This document shows positions 7,586 through 14,351 of a DNA stretch of 37,915 bases, one piece after another. This DNA is from Desulfuromonadaceae bacterium (GTDB taxonomy: Bacteria; Desulfobacterota; Desulfuromonadia; Geobacterales; Pseudopelobacteraceae). Both the position numbers and the translations under genes were made by a program. The first letter of the stretch is position 1. Each line of letters begins with the position of its first letter. The notes under the pieces are model-generated. The model ran no database searches and was not told where the DNA came from. It worked only from the letters and a program-made list of their open reading frames with translations. Where the stretch lies: positions 1-37,915 of the forward strand of contig JAQTRC010000025.1 in assembly GCA_028712665.1 (NCBI GenBank). Direction: 5' to 3'.

Positions 7586-8200
7586 ATGATTGGAAGATTA
7601 TTCGGACTACTGCTTTTGCTGCTGCTGTCTTGCTCGGATTCGGCATACAGCGCTGCAGGCCAGCCCAAGATGCGCCCTTACAGCGGGATCGGAATTGTAG
7701 TTCTGCAAGATTCCGATTCGAGCCTTGACAGGGGAGAACCTTTTCAGCTGTATGAGGAGCCCGGCATCTTTCGGCTGGGAGTATTGCACCGCTCGGATAC
7801 CTCCGGCAATGAGTGGGTTTTTGGAGTGCGCGGGAACCAGATCCCGCTGATTGTAACGGCTCGTAAAGGCGGCTGGCTGAAGGTATCTTACGATAATGCA
7901 GGCAGAGAAGCTTGGATCGACTCGCAGCGCCGGGGTACATTCCACTCTTGGGGCAACTTCCTGAAAGGTCAGTTCAGCCGCCTGTTGCCCGGCCTTCGCA
8001 AAGAGTATTACCGGATCTACCGGCAACCCGAGAGAAACCCTTTATCTACACTGACTCCAACACAGCTGTTCAAGGTGCTTAAGCTGGAGAATGACTGGGT
8101 TATGGTTATTATGTCCGACCAGAACACAATCGGCTGGCTCCGCTGGCGCGATGAGGACGGCAGGCTCCTCGTCGGTGTCGGAACCGACCTCAAACAATAG
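7586..8200 (+). CDS. SH3-like domain lipoprotein or secreted protein, hypothetical
   Basis: This is a 204-residue protein starting at the ATG just after the cupin stop; a longer frame from 7340 exists but overlaps the cupin gene entirely. MIGRLFGLLLLLLLSCSDSAYS is a signal peptide with a lipobox-like LLSC, so it may be a lipoprotein anchored at Cys16. The body has two SH3-like segments: one ends KGGWLKVSYDNAGREAWID (about residues 93-111), and the other reads FKVLKLENDWVMVIMSDQNTIGWLRW (about residues 155-180). Such modules usually bind peptidoglycan or proteins. No enzyme motif is visible. It is the last gene of the VOC-cupin operon. Confidence 0.75.
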   Translation: MIGRLFGLLLLLLLSCSDSAYSAAGQPKMRPYSGIGIVVLQDSDSSLDRGEPFQLYEEPGIFRLGVLHRSDTSGNEWVFGVRGNQIPLIVTARKGGWLKVSYDNAGREAWIDSQRRGTFHSWGNFLKGQFSRLLPGLRKEYYRIYRQPERNPLSTLTPTQLFKVLKLENDWVMVIMSDQNTIGWLRWRDEDGRLLVGVGTDLKQ

Positions 8201-8233
8201 CGATTAAGAATAAATAACTGTGGAGGGATAATC

Positions 8234-9538
8234 ATGAGAATCGAACTGGTGCCGCCCGGAACAGGCGAATTGACGTATGAAATCAGGAATATAGTCAACG
8301 TAGCCGAAAAACTCCAGAAGCATGGTGTCAAGGTCAACTGGGAAAATATCGGCGATCCTATCGTCAAAGGTGAGGTAATTCCTACCTGGATGAAGGAGAT
8401 CGTCGCCAAAGCCGTCATGGATAACCATACCTGGGGTTACTGCCATACCCGCGGCGTACTTGAGACCCGCGAGTTCATCTGTGAAACCACCAACAGCCGT
8501 GGCGGGGCACAAATCACACCGGACGACATCATTTTCTTTAATGGACTGGGAGACGCCATAGCCAAGATTTACGGATGTCTGCGCCCCGAGGCGCGGGTGC
8601 TGATGCCATCCCCTTCGTACACAACTCACACCTTGGGAGAAATCGGTCACGCCCACTCGGCGCCATCCCTTTTCCGTCTCAAGTCCGAAGACAAATGGCA
8701 CCCCGACATGGAGGATCTGAAACACCACGTCCGCTATAATCCAAATATCTGCGCAATCATGATCATCAACCCCGACAACCCTACCGGCATGGTCTATACG
8801 AAACAGATGCTGGAGGAGATCGTGGCGGTAGCAAGGGAGAACAACCTCTTCATCATCGCCGACGAGGTCTACATCAACATCGTCTACAACGGGGAAAAAA
8901 CTGTTCCGATCAGCGATGTGATCGGCGATGTTCCGGCCATTTCCTTGAAAGGCATCTCCAAGGAATTCCCCTGGCCCGGTTCTCGCTGCGGTTGGATCGA
9001 GGTGTACAATGGAGAGAGAGACGAGCAGTTCCGCAAGTACGTGAATCTGATCCTGACCGGCAAGATGAACGAGGTCTGCTCCACCACCCTGCCTCAGACG
9101 GTCATACCGGAAATCGTCCGTCACCCCGAATACTCCGCATATCTGGCGCAGCGCATCGCCAGCTACGAAAAGATGAGCAACATCACCTACGATTTTCTCG
9201 GCAAGGTGCCGGCACTGCAGGTCAACCGGACCAACGGCGCTTTTTATATGGCGGTCCCGTTCAAGGAGGGGCTGCTGAACAACCGCCAGTCGATCCCGAT
9301 CGTCAACGCCGAGGCGAAGGAGCTTGTGAACAGTCTCGTCTCGGCGCCGGGCGTCTCTCCCGACAAGCGCTTCGTTTACCACATCCTGGCAGCAACCGGT
9401 ATCTGCGTTGTGCCACTTTCTTCCTTTTCAACCCCTCTGCAAGGTTTCCGCGTGACGCTGCTGGAGAAGGACGAGAACGAGTGCCGCCGGATTTACAGCA
9501 CTCTGGCGGAGAAGATCGGGGAGTATCTTAGCTCCTGA
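8234..9538 (+). CDS. PLP-dependent class I/II aminotransferase
   Basis: This is a 434-residue fold-type I enzyme. Hallmarks are NPDNPTG (179-185), the cofactor-ring Asp in IIADEVY (Asp210), the Schiff-base Lys in LKGISKEF (Lys243) and the phosphate-binding Arg in SRCGW (Arg251). The C-terminal RVTLLEKDENE carries the substrate carboxylate-binding Arg. It is somewhat longer than AspC-type enzymes because of an extension of about 30 residues around the N-terminal GKVPALQVNRTNGAFYMAVP region. The likely reaction is transfer of an amino group from an amino acid to 2-oxoglutarate; specificity (alanine, aspartate or aromatic) cannot be read. The ATG is preceded by GGAGGG. A strong terminator follows. 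Confidence 0.9.
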   Translation: MRIELVPPGTGELTYEIRNIVNVAEKLQKHGVKVNWENIGDPIVKGEVIPTWMKEIVAKAVMDNHTWGYCHTRGVLETREFICETTNSRGGAQITPDDIIFFNGLGDAIAKIYGCLRPEARVLMPSPSYTTHTLGEIGHAHSAPSLFRLKSEDKWHPDMEDLKHHVRYNPNICAIMIINPDNPTGMVYTKQMLEEIVAVARENNLFIIADEVYINIVYNGEKTVPISDVIGDVPAISLKGISKEFPWPGSRCGWIEVYNGERDEQFRKYVNLILTGKMNEVCSTTLPQTVIPEIVRHPEYSAYLAQRIASYEKMSNITYDFLGKVPALQVNRTNGAFYMAVPFKEGLLNNRQSIPIVNAEAKELVNSLVSAPGVSPDKRFVYHILAATGICVVPLSSFSTPLQGFRVTLLEKDENECRRIYSTLAEKIGEYLSS

Positions 9539-9562
9539 TCTCTTGGTTAAATTGATTAATAC

Positions 9563-9598
9563 ACGGGGAAGGACTCAGTGAGTCTTTCCCCGTTTTTG
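9563..9598 (+). terminator. intrinsic terminator after the aminotransferase
   Basis: Bases 9563-9576 pair with 9580-9593 (14 pairs, one G-U) around a 3-nt loop, followed by five T residues. This is the cleanest terminator in the window and marks the left edge of the accessory islet. Confidence 0.92.
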
Positions 9599-9682
9599 TT
9601 TATTCTTTTTCGAGACGGGATAAGGAACCACCCGAGATAGGGACTTTGTTTTGTTACTGGGAATATGGTATAGAATGCAACC

Positions 9683-9757
9683 ATGAAAGCACACCCATCC
9701 GAATCACAAACAGGTCAGGAAATCATCGACCGACAACTTGTCAACACTTGTTGGTGA
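9683..9757 (+). pseudogene. possible remnant of a type I restriction subunit (HsdR N-terminus)
   Basis: The ATG frame gives 24 residues ending at TGA. Its segment SQTGQEIIDRQLVNTCW resembles the common opening of HsdR-type proteins (an R-x-x-I-D-x-x-L...GW pattern), then stops. A Fic gene next door would fit, since Fic genes are often embedded in hsd loci. The match is short and judged by eye only. Confidence 0.25.
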
Positions 9758-9888
9758 CGGATGCCGCTAGAAACGCGGCCCCGCACAACCCCAGATCCGT
9801 TGGCCGACAAGACAGAGCCTTGGAGCACCATTGAAACAGGGGGATCGCACGTCTTGTGAATCCGTAATAGTTGCAGCAATAACCCCAA

Positions 9889-9964
9889 AACTTTAAATTA
9901 CATGATTGCTTATTTAATTTTTTTGGCGTAACTTTAAATTACTTAATTTGTAATTAAAGGTTAC
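9889..9964. promoter_or_regulatory. repeat array and 15-bp inverted repeat in front of the Fic gene (operator candidate)
   Basis: AACTTTAAATTAC occurs twice directly, at 9889-9901 and 9930-9942. The second copy is the left arm of a larger inverted repeat: GTAACTTTAAATTAC (9928-9942), 7-nt spacer, GTAATTAAAGGTTAC (9950-9964), matching at 13 of 15 positions. The right arm ends 3 bp before the Fic ATG and includes its weak ribosome site (AAAGG). The Fic protein has a C-terminal winged-helix domain, so self-repression through this site is a natural inference. Confidence 0.6.
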
Positions 9965-9967
9965 TAC

Positions 9968-11155
9968 ATGCGAAAAACTGATCTCAGCCCAGAACGACGA
10001 AAATTACTCGTCCCCGTAGCAAGCCATTCCGGAGCATTTGCGCTCATCCCGCCGCTCACGCCTCGTGCCCACCAACTCATAGGCTTACAAGGTCTGCAAG
10101 GTGAAGTACGCCGGGCTCATACGGCCCTGGTTAACCTTCAGACTCTAACGGAAGGGCTTCCCAATCCGGACCTTGTCACGCGGACAGCAGACCGACGCGA
10201 GGCCGTGCGTAGTAGCCAGATAGAGGGAACCAATTCTGGGATACACGAGCTGTTGACCTTCGAGGCCACGGGCAGCGATGAGGGGCTGCCGCCAGATGTC
10301 CGTGTTACACTCAATTACGTAACATCGCTTGAGTATGGACTGAAACAGGTCAGAGGACATGGAATCACTGCGTTCACAAGTGATTTGGTCAAGCAACTCC
10401 ATGCCCACCTCATGTCAGGAGTTGATTACACGTGGACACCAGGTGAATTCAGGGACAAGCAAAACTGGATTGGCGGCCTCAAAATCGACCAGGCGCGTTT
10501 TGTTCCTCCGCCGGCTGACAAAGTGCCAGACTGCATAGATGATCTGATCTCGATGCTACAGTATGTACCCGCTGATGAAGACCAGATCGAAATACCGATA
10601 GTGGTTCGCATGGCTGTTATTCACGCACAATTTGAGACGATTCATCCATTTTTCGACGGCAACGGGAGGGTAGGACGTATTCTCCTACCTTTGATGCTGG
10701 CTGCAGAAGGTTATCCGCCGATTTATTTGGCAGGTTATCTAAAAGATAATCAAAGGGAATATTACGACACCCTGGCAGGAGTGCAACTCGAAGGAAAATG
10801 GGCAGAGTGGATCAGGTTTTTTGCGATCGGTGTCGATGCAGCTGTGCAGGAGTCTATCAGCACGGCGCTAGGACTCGGAGCGATCCTCCGAAAGTGGAAA
10901 GATATTGTGGCGGGACTTGGTCTGCGCCGGCAATCTGTTTTGTACAAGTTTCCCGAACTTATGCTCGGAACTCCCGTATTGACAGCGCACAAAGCCAAGG
11001 ATGCACTTGGTATTTCCTTCCCATCTGCCAGCGCCGCGTTAGCTCTGTTAGAAGAAAAGGGGATTTTGGTTCAGCGGGAAAAGCACAAAAGGTACAGAAC
11101 TTTTTATGCCAAGGACGTTATTGATTTGCTGAACAAGCCAGCAGGGACAGCCTGA
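9968..11155 (+). CDS. Fic family protein (AMPylase) with N-terminal inhibitory helix and C-terminal winged helix
   Basis: This is a 395-residue protein. Residues about 20-100 match the Fic_N domain and include SSQIEG (82-87), which fits the inhibitory motif [S/T]xxxE[G/N] of class II Fic proteins, in which the Glu blocks ATP. The catalytic motif HPFFDGNGRVGR (226-237) is complete, so the enzyme should be able to transfer AMP (or another nucleotide moiety) to hydroxyl side chains of a target protein. Residues about 330-390 (LTAHKAKDALGISFPSASAALALLEEKGIL) form a winged helix for DNA binding. Solitary Fic proteins of this architecture act as self-restrained toxins or regulators. Its neighbours are a toxin-antitoxin pair and relics of mobile DNA. 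The target is unknown. Confidence 0.93.
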   Translation: MRKTDLSPERRKLLVPVASHSGAFALIPPLTPRAHQLIGLQGLQGEVRRAHTALVNLQTLTEGLPNPDLVTRTADRREAVRSSQIEGTNSGIHELLTFEATGSDEGLPPDVRVTLNYVTSLEYGLKQVRGHGITAFTSDLVKQLHAHLMSGVDYTWTPGEFRDKQNWIGGLKIDQARFVPPPADKVPDCIDDLISMLQYVPADEDQIEIPIVVRMAVIHAQFETIHPFFDGNGRVGRILLPLMLAAEGYPPIYLAGYLKDNQREYYDTLAGVQLEGKWAEWIRFFAIGVDAAVQESISTALGLGAILRKWKDIVAGLGLRRQSVLYKFPELMLGTPVLTAHKAKDALGISFPSASAALALLEEKGILVQREKHKRYRTFYAKDVIDLLNKPAGTA

Positions 11156-11162
11156 TCAGGCA

Positions 11163-11261
11163 CGATAGAATGATATGATGCGGAAAGCAAATTTCCAATC
11201 GCGTAGCCGGAGGGGCTCCCCCAGCTCCCACACTACCCGCACCGGGCGGTTCGATAGAATG
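11163..11261 (-). mobile_element. probable relic of a group II intron (region between domain IV and V), flanked by a 10-bp direct repeat
   Basis: Read on the minus strand, 11253-11195 gives GAACCGCCCGGTGCGG, then TAGTGTGGGAGCTGGGGG, then CCGGCTACGCGATTGG. I recognise this order as the conserved stretch that follows the maturase gene in bacterial group II introns, with an internal deletion. No domain V, maturase or 5' part is present. CGATAGAATG occurs directly at 11163-11172 and 11252-11261, bracketing the relic. Confidence 0.4.
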
Positions 11262-11284
11262 GCTATTGGATATGAAACCTTGTA

Positions 11285-11328
11285 TTAGTCGTTTTATTGA
11301 TCTATATTTGAGTCATTATATAGACTAA
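11285..11328. promoter_or_regulatory. AGTC/GACT inverted sites upstream of the antitoxin gene
   Basis: TTAGTC (11285-11290) and GACTAA (11323-11328) are exact inverted copies, and a further AGTC lies at 11311-11314 within an AT-rich stretch. They precede the antitoxin ATG by 18 bp. Phd/YefM antitoxins repress their own operon at short palindromes; whether these are the sites is inference. Confidence 0.35.
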
Positions 11329-11345
11329 CTTAAGGAGCCTGCACA

Positions 11346-11636
11346 ATGAGAGCTATTTCAATCAGTAATGATATTGTCCCCATCGCGGAATTTAAAACCA
11401 ATATTTCCAAGTGGTTCAAAACGCTTCAAACATCCGGGCATCCACTTATTATCACCCAAAACAGCAAGCCGGCCGGCGTATTGTTATCCGCTTCGGATTA
11501 CGATGAATTGGTGTACCGGAAATCTTTTCTTGATTCTGTTGAGAAGGGAATTGCGGACGTTGAAAGCGGGCGCACCCAAACGACCGACGAACTGCGAAAA
11601 GCTCTGCTAGCCCGAAGAAGTGCGGGCAATCCGTGA
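11346..11636 (+). CDS. type II antitoxin, Phd/YefM family
   Basis: This is a 96-residue protein. IVPIAEFKTNISKWFKTLQTSGHPLIITQNSKPAGVLLSASDYDEL is the Phd/YefM fold, which binds DNA through its N-terminal domain. The charged tail (about residues 60-96, IADVESGRTQTTDELRKALL) is the part that would wrap the toxin. The ATG follows AAGGAGCC. Its TGA overlaps the GTG start of the toxin (GTGA), the standard arrangement that keeps antitoxin in excess. It lies inside the accessory islet, where addiction modules are common. Confidence 0.9.
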   Translation: MRAISISNDIVPIAEFKTNISKWFKTLQTSGHPLIITQNSKPAGVLLSASDYDELVYRKSFLDSVEKGIADVESGRTQTTDELRKALLARRSAGNP

Positions 11637-11932
11637 GCGTAACATGGTCAAAGGAAGCTGGCGAAAATCTCGTTGATATAGAGGAGTTTATTGCACGTGA
11701 CAGCATGGAACGCGCTGTCCGGCTTGTTGATGCCCTTATTGACCATGCTGAAGCAATTTTGGCTGACAATCCGAGAAGCGGAAGGAGTGTGCCGGAAATA
11801 GGCAATCCTGATATTCGAGAGCTTATTTACCGAGGATATCGCATTGTCTACCGATTGAATGGTGCTCGAATTGAAATTCTTACTGTTTTCGAAGGGCATC
11901 GGCTATTGCGACTGAACGAATCAGGTGGTTAG
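11633..11932 (+). CDS. type II toxin, RelE/ParE superfamily
   Basis: This is a 99-residue protein with a GTG start inside the antitoxin stop. VTWSKEAGENLVDIEEFIARDS, LADNPRSGRSVPEIGNPDIRELIYRGYRIVYRL and ILTVFEGHRLL are the standard strands and helices of ParE/RelE-like toxins. The pattern NPRSGR...PDIREL..YRIVYR resembles ParE (gyrase-directed) more than RelE (ribosome-dependent mRNA cleavage), but the two cannot be separated reliably by sequence. It appears full length and intact, so the module is probably functional. Confidence 0.9.
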   Translation: MSVTWSKEAGENLVDIEEFIARDSMERAVRLVDALIDHAEAILADNPRSGRSVPEIGNPDIRELIYRGYRIVYRLNGARIEILTVFEGHRLLRLNESGG

Positions 11933-12046
11933 GAAATGATGAATTCAAGGGATCTCGGACGGGATCGTGTCTCAACCAAGCACAAAATCAAAATAATTCA
12001 GGCCAATATATGACCGACCACCTCAGAAACTTGATATCAGAGCAAC

Positions 12047-12086
12047 AAAATGGGGAAGCCCCTTGAAGCCTCCCCATTTTTTATGA
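12047..12086. terminator. bidirectional terminator hairpin between the toxin gene and tatA
   Basis: AAAATGGGGA (12047-12056) pairs with TCCCCATTTT (12071-12080), with a loop that can form a few more pairs. A run of six T follows on the plus strand; the A-rich left arm supplies a shorter U run for the convergent tatA gene. Confidence 0.7.
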
Positions 12087-12103
12087 TATAAAGGCCATCC
12101 AGA

Positions 12104-12292
12104 TCAAGCCTTCTTGTCGCTATCCTCGCTCTTGGGCTTGATCTCTATCTCATCCTTGCCATCCGAAGCCTTTTTGAAGTTACGGATACTCTTACCGAGC
12201 GCTCCGCCGATTTCGGGAAGCTTTCCGGCGCCAAAAACCACCAGCACTATTACTAGTATTATTATAAGTTCGGGCATCCCAAAACCAAACAT
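12104..12292 (-). CDS. tatA: twin-arginine translocase subunit TatA/E family
   Basis: This is a 62-residue protein with one short N-terminal membrane helix ([15 protein letters not shown]), the hinge [21 protein letters not shown] and an amphipathic then charged tail. This is the whole TatA/E plan. It forms the pore of the Tat pathway, which exports folded proteins, often cofactor-bearing redox enzymes. A longer frame would start four residues earlier, but GGAGGT overlaps that upstream ATG and sits 4 nt before ATG 12292, so 12292 is the start. No tatB or tatC is next to it; solitary tatA genes are usual in Geobacter. Twin-arginine export fits molybdoenzymes fed by modABC. Confidence 0.93.
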   Translation of the reverse strand: MFGFGMPELIIILVIVLVVFGAGKLPEIGGALGKSIRNFKKASDGKDEIEIKPKSEDSDKKA

Positions 12293-12318
12293 TGCGACCT
12301 CCATGAGACCTGATTGAA

Positions 12319-12324
12319 ATTATA
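12319..12324 (-). promoter_or_regulatory. candidate -10 box for tatA
   Basis: The minus strand reads TATAAT 26 bp upstream of the tatA start, leaving a short leader with the GGAGGT ribosome site. The -35 region (TTCAGT at 17 bp) is weak. Confidence 0.35.
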
Positions 12325-12505
12325 GAGACAGTATCGCATTGACTGAAAAAAATCAAGCATTGCAAAATGCGGTCGTCAGCAGGAGCTTTATAACCAGCTA
12401 GAGATATATAGGCCGATACCTTTTTTGACCACCTCATCCGCCGTTCCGGATACGTTGACACCGCCTGAGAGGCATGTTACAAGCTTGACGAGGAGGCTGT
12501 CAATT

Positions 12506-13510
12506 ATGAACAACTGTTTGGTGCTGATATTTTTCATCTTCTGTACAAGCGGAGTCGCAGCGGCTGCAGACATGGAGATAACCCCCTTTCAAACCGGCAA
12601 TCAGAGCCCGCTGGTTCAGATCTACGGGCTCCCGCACGATACCGGCGCCGACATCGTCCCCCAGGGGACGTTTCGTATCGGCCTGAGCCAGGAGATCTCC
12701 AGCAACTACACCGTCAACGGCAACACGCGGGAGCAGATAACTCTTGATGGTGAAACCTACCGGCTCGGATTAGCGGCGCGTTATGGCATCGCTACAGGCT
12801 GGGAGGTCGGGGTTGAAATTCCTTTCCTTCTGCAGGGGGGCGGTTTTCTCGACAGCTTTGTAATAGATTGGCACAACACCTTCGGGCTGCCGCAGGGCGG
12901 ACGGAACAGCGCCCCCAAGAATCGTCTGCTCTACAGCTACAGCAAGGATGGTATCCAGAAGCTCCGAATGGATCGCTCCGCCTCCGGGATTGGCGATATC
13001 TCGCTGACCGGTGGATTCAGCCTTTATGATGTCGGCGATACGGAGCATCATGACAGAGTGGCGCTTAAAGGGTCAATCAAGCTTCCCACCGGTGACAGTT
13101 CATACCTGAACGGTAGCGGCGGCACCGATTTTTTGCTCCAACTCTGCGGCAGTATGATTAACTACAGCGACTGGGGATCTCTGGCTGTTTACGGTTCCGT
13201 AGGCGCTCTGGCCATGTCCGGGAGCGATGTTCTGCGCGATCAGCACAACCCGCTGGCGGGAGTAGGCACGGTCGGTTTCGGCTGGGGACCGGCCTCATGG
13301 ATATCATTCAAGGTTCAGCTCAACGCCAACACCCCTCTGTATCGCGGGAGTTCCCTCGACGAACTTGCGGCAACTTCTCTGATGCTGGTTTCCGGGGGGG
13401 CTCTCAAACTGCCGGGAGATTATCTGCTGGATATCGGTGTTTCAGAGGACGTGGCCGTAGCCACTGCACCCGATGTGACTTTCCATCTGGGGCTGAGTAA
13501 AAAATTCTGA
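12506..13510 (+). CDS. DUF3187 family outer-membrane barrel protein
   Basis: This is a 334-residue secreted protein. A longer frame begins at 12425, but AGGAGG at 12491-12496 and the signal peptide MNNCLVLIFFIFCTSGVAAAA support ATG 12506. The mature start, QTGNQSPLVQIYGLPHDTGADI, is the DUF3187 signature. The rest is made of alternating amphipathic strands with aromatic ends (FRIGLSQEISSNY, YGIATGWEVGVEIPF, VALKGSIKLPTGDSSYL) and ends in LGLSKKF, a terminal Phe as in barrels handled by the Bam machinery. No molecular function is known for the family. The ribosome site lies between short inverted arms TTGAC/GTCAA (12485-12503). It converges on the deacetylase gene. Confidence 0.85.
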   Translation: MNNCLVLIFFIFCTSGVAAAADMEITPFQTGNQSPLVQIYGLPHDTGADIVPQGTFRIGLSQEISSNYTVNGNTREQITLDGETYRLGLAARYGIATGWEVGVEIPFLLQGGGFLDSFVIDWHNTFGLPQGGRNSAPKNRLLYSYSKDGIQKLRMDRSASGIGDISLTGGFSLYDVGDTEHHDRVALKGSIKLPTGDSSYLNGSGGTDFLLQLCGSMINYSDWGSLAVYGSVGALAMSGSDVLRDQHNPLAGVGTVGFGWGPASWISFKVQLNANTPLYRGSSLDELAATSLMLVSGGALKLPGDYLLDIGVSEDVAVATAPDVTFHLGLSKKF

Positions 13511-13553
13511 AGCTGAAAAAGGAATTCAGAATTCTGACTCCTGAGCAGCCAGC

Positions 13554-14348
13554 TCACTTTAACGGATAGTCCGACATCCTCACAAACCTGAAGCCGTGAC
13601 GCCTGAGTTCCGGCACGGCAGCCATAATCCCTGCGCCGGTGCCGCTTTCCGGATGATTCATATGCAAAATGGCAATATCGCCCGGGATTGCCTTCAGCAG
13701 AGCCTCTCTGACCTGTCTGCCGCTCCAGGTCGCCCCGGCGTCACCCAGGATTGAAAAACCGGCCACTTCGTGTCCCATGGCATTGGCTACCTCGACCGCA
13801 ACCTCATCATAATATGCCGTGCCGGAGCGATACAGTTTCGGACGCTTCCCGGTAATTTCCTCTATTTTGATGGCATTCAGCCCGATCTCATCCACCAGTT
13901 CACCAACATCTTTGGTGCCGGCGATTCCGTAAACCGACCGGCCGCTGACCGAGGCCGGCTTGTGCCACATTCCGTGGTTGGCGATCTCGAATAACGGGCT
14001 CTGGGCCAGTTTCCTGAACAGTTCAGGGTTGGCGTCAATCCAGCGGGCGTTGACGAACAGTGTGGCCGGAATCCGCTGCTGCAGAAGAAAATCGACCAGC
14101 CGGAGATCGGCGCCTTTGCCTCCGGCGCTGCCACAGGCGTCGAGAGTCAGAGCGATAACTCTATCGCTGGTATCCAGACGGGTTCGCACACCAGGTACGT
14201 TTTCACCCCACCGGGTCGCTTTTTTGCCTGCGAAGCTGTCAACTATAGGCTGTTTCTGGTTATCATGCAGAGATATCGGCAGTTCGGCGGCGTTCAGGAG
14301 AGATGCAAATATGAAGAGTATAGAGAGGGTTAGTATACTTCCGGTCAT
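13554..14348 (-). CDS. polysaccharide deacetylase family protein (TLDAC variant)
   Basis: This is a 264-residue protein with a signal peptide (residues 1-20). The NodB-homology core is present: RVIALTLDACGS (about residues 63-74), IPATLFVNARWIDANPELF, FEIANHGMWHKP, and YRSGTAYYDEVAVEV. The usual first motif TFDDG reads TLDACG, so one of the two aspartates is replaced; this belongs to a recognisable subfamily with TLDAC. The metal pair is represented by NHGMWH. Expected role: removal of acetyl groups from a periplasmic or cell-wall polysaccharide. Its start lies 3 bp after the stop of the CBS/DUF294 gene, so the two are co-transcribed. Confidence 0.85.
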   Translation of the reverse strand: MTGSILTLSILFIFASLLNAAELPISLHDNQKQPIVDSFAGKKATRWGENVPGVRTRLDTSDRVIALTLDACGSAGGKGADLRLVDFLLQQRIPATLFVNARWIDANPELFRKLAQSPLFEIANHGMWHKPASVSGRSVYGIAGTKDVGELVDEIGLNAIKIEEITGKRPKLYRSGTAYYDEVAVEVANAMGHEVAGFSILGDAGATWSGRQVREALLKAIPGDIAILHMNHPESGTGAGIMAAVPELRRHGFRFVRMSDYPLK

Positions 14349-14351
14349 GGT

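Larger units (their letters stand above)
9599..9967. other. noncoding or degenerate stretch before the Fic gene
   Basis: I see no intact gene here. A 24-codon reading frame at 9683-9757 resembles a restriction-enzyme N-terminus (listed separately). Between about 9770 and 9870 there are fragments without start and ribosome site. From 9880 onward the DNA becomes very AT-rich and holds the repeats in front of the Fic gene. A 62-codon frame at 9646-9834 has no supporting features. Confidence 0.6.

Noticed and set aside
8204-9382. 392-codon minus-strand frame over the aminotransferase
   Set aside because: It is the mirror of a clearly coding gene with all PLP motifs; the translated protein has no family features.
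9646-9834. 62-codon frame before the Fic gene
   Set aside because: There is no ribosome site, an odd composition and it conflicts with the restriction-remnant frame.
13526-13537. palindrome TCAGAATTCTGA between convergent genes as a terminator
   Set aside because: The stem is AT-rich with no loop or T run, so it is unlikely to stop transcription.
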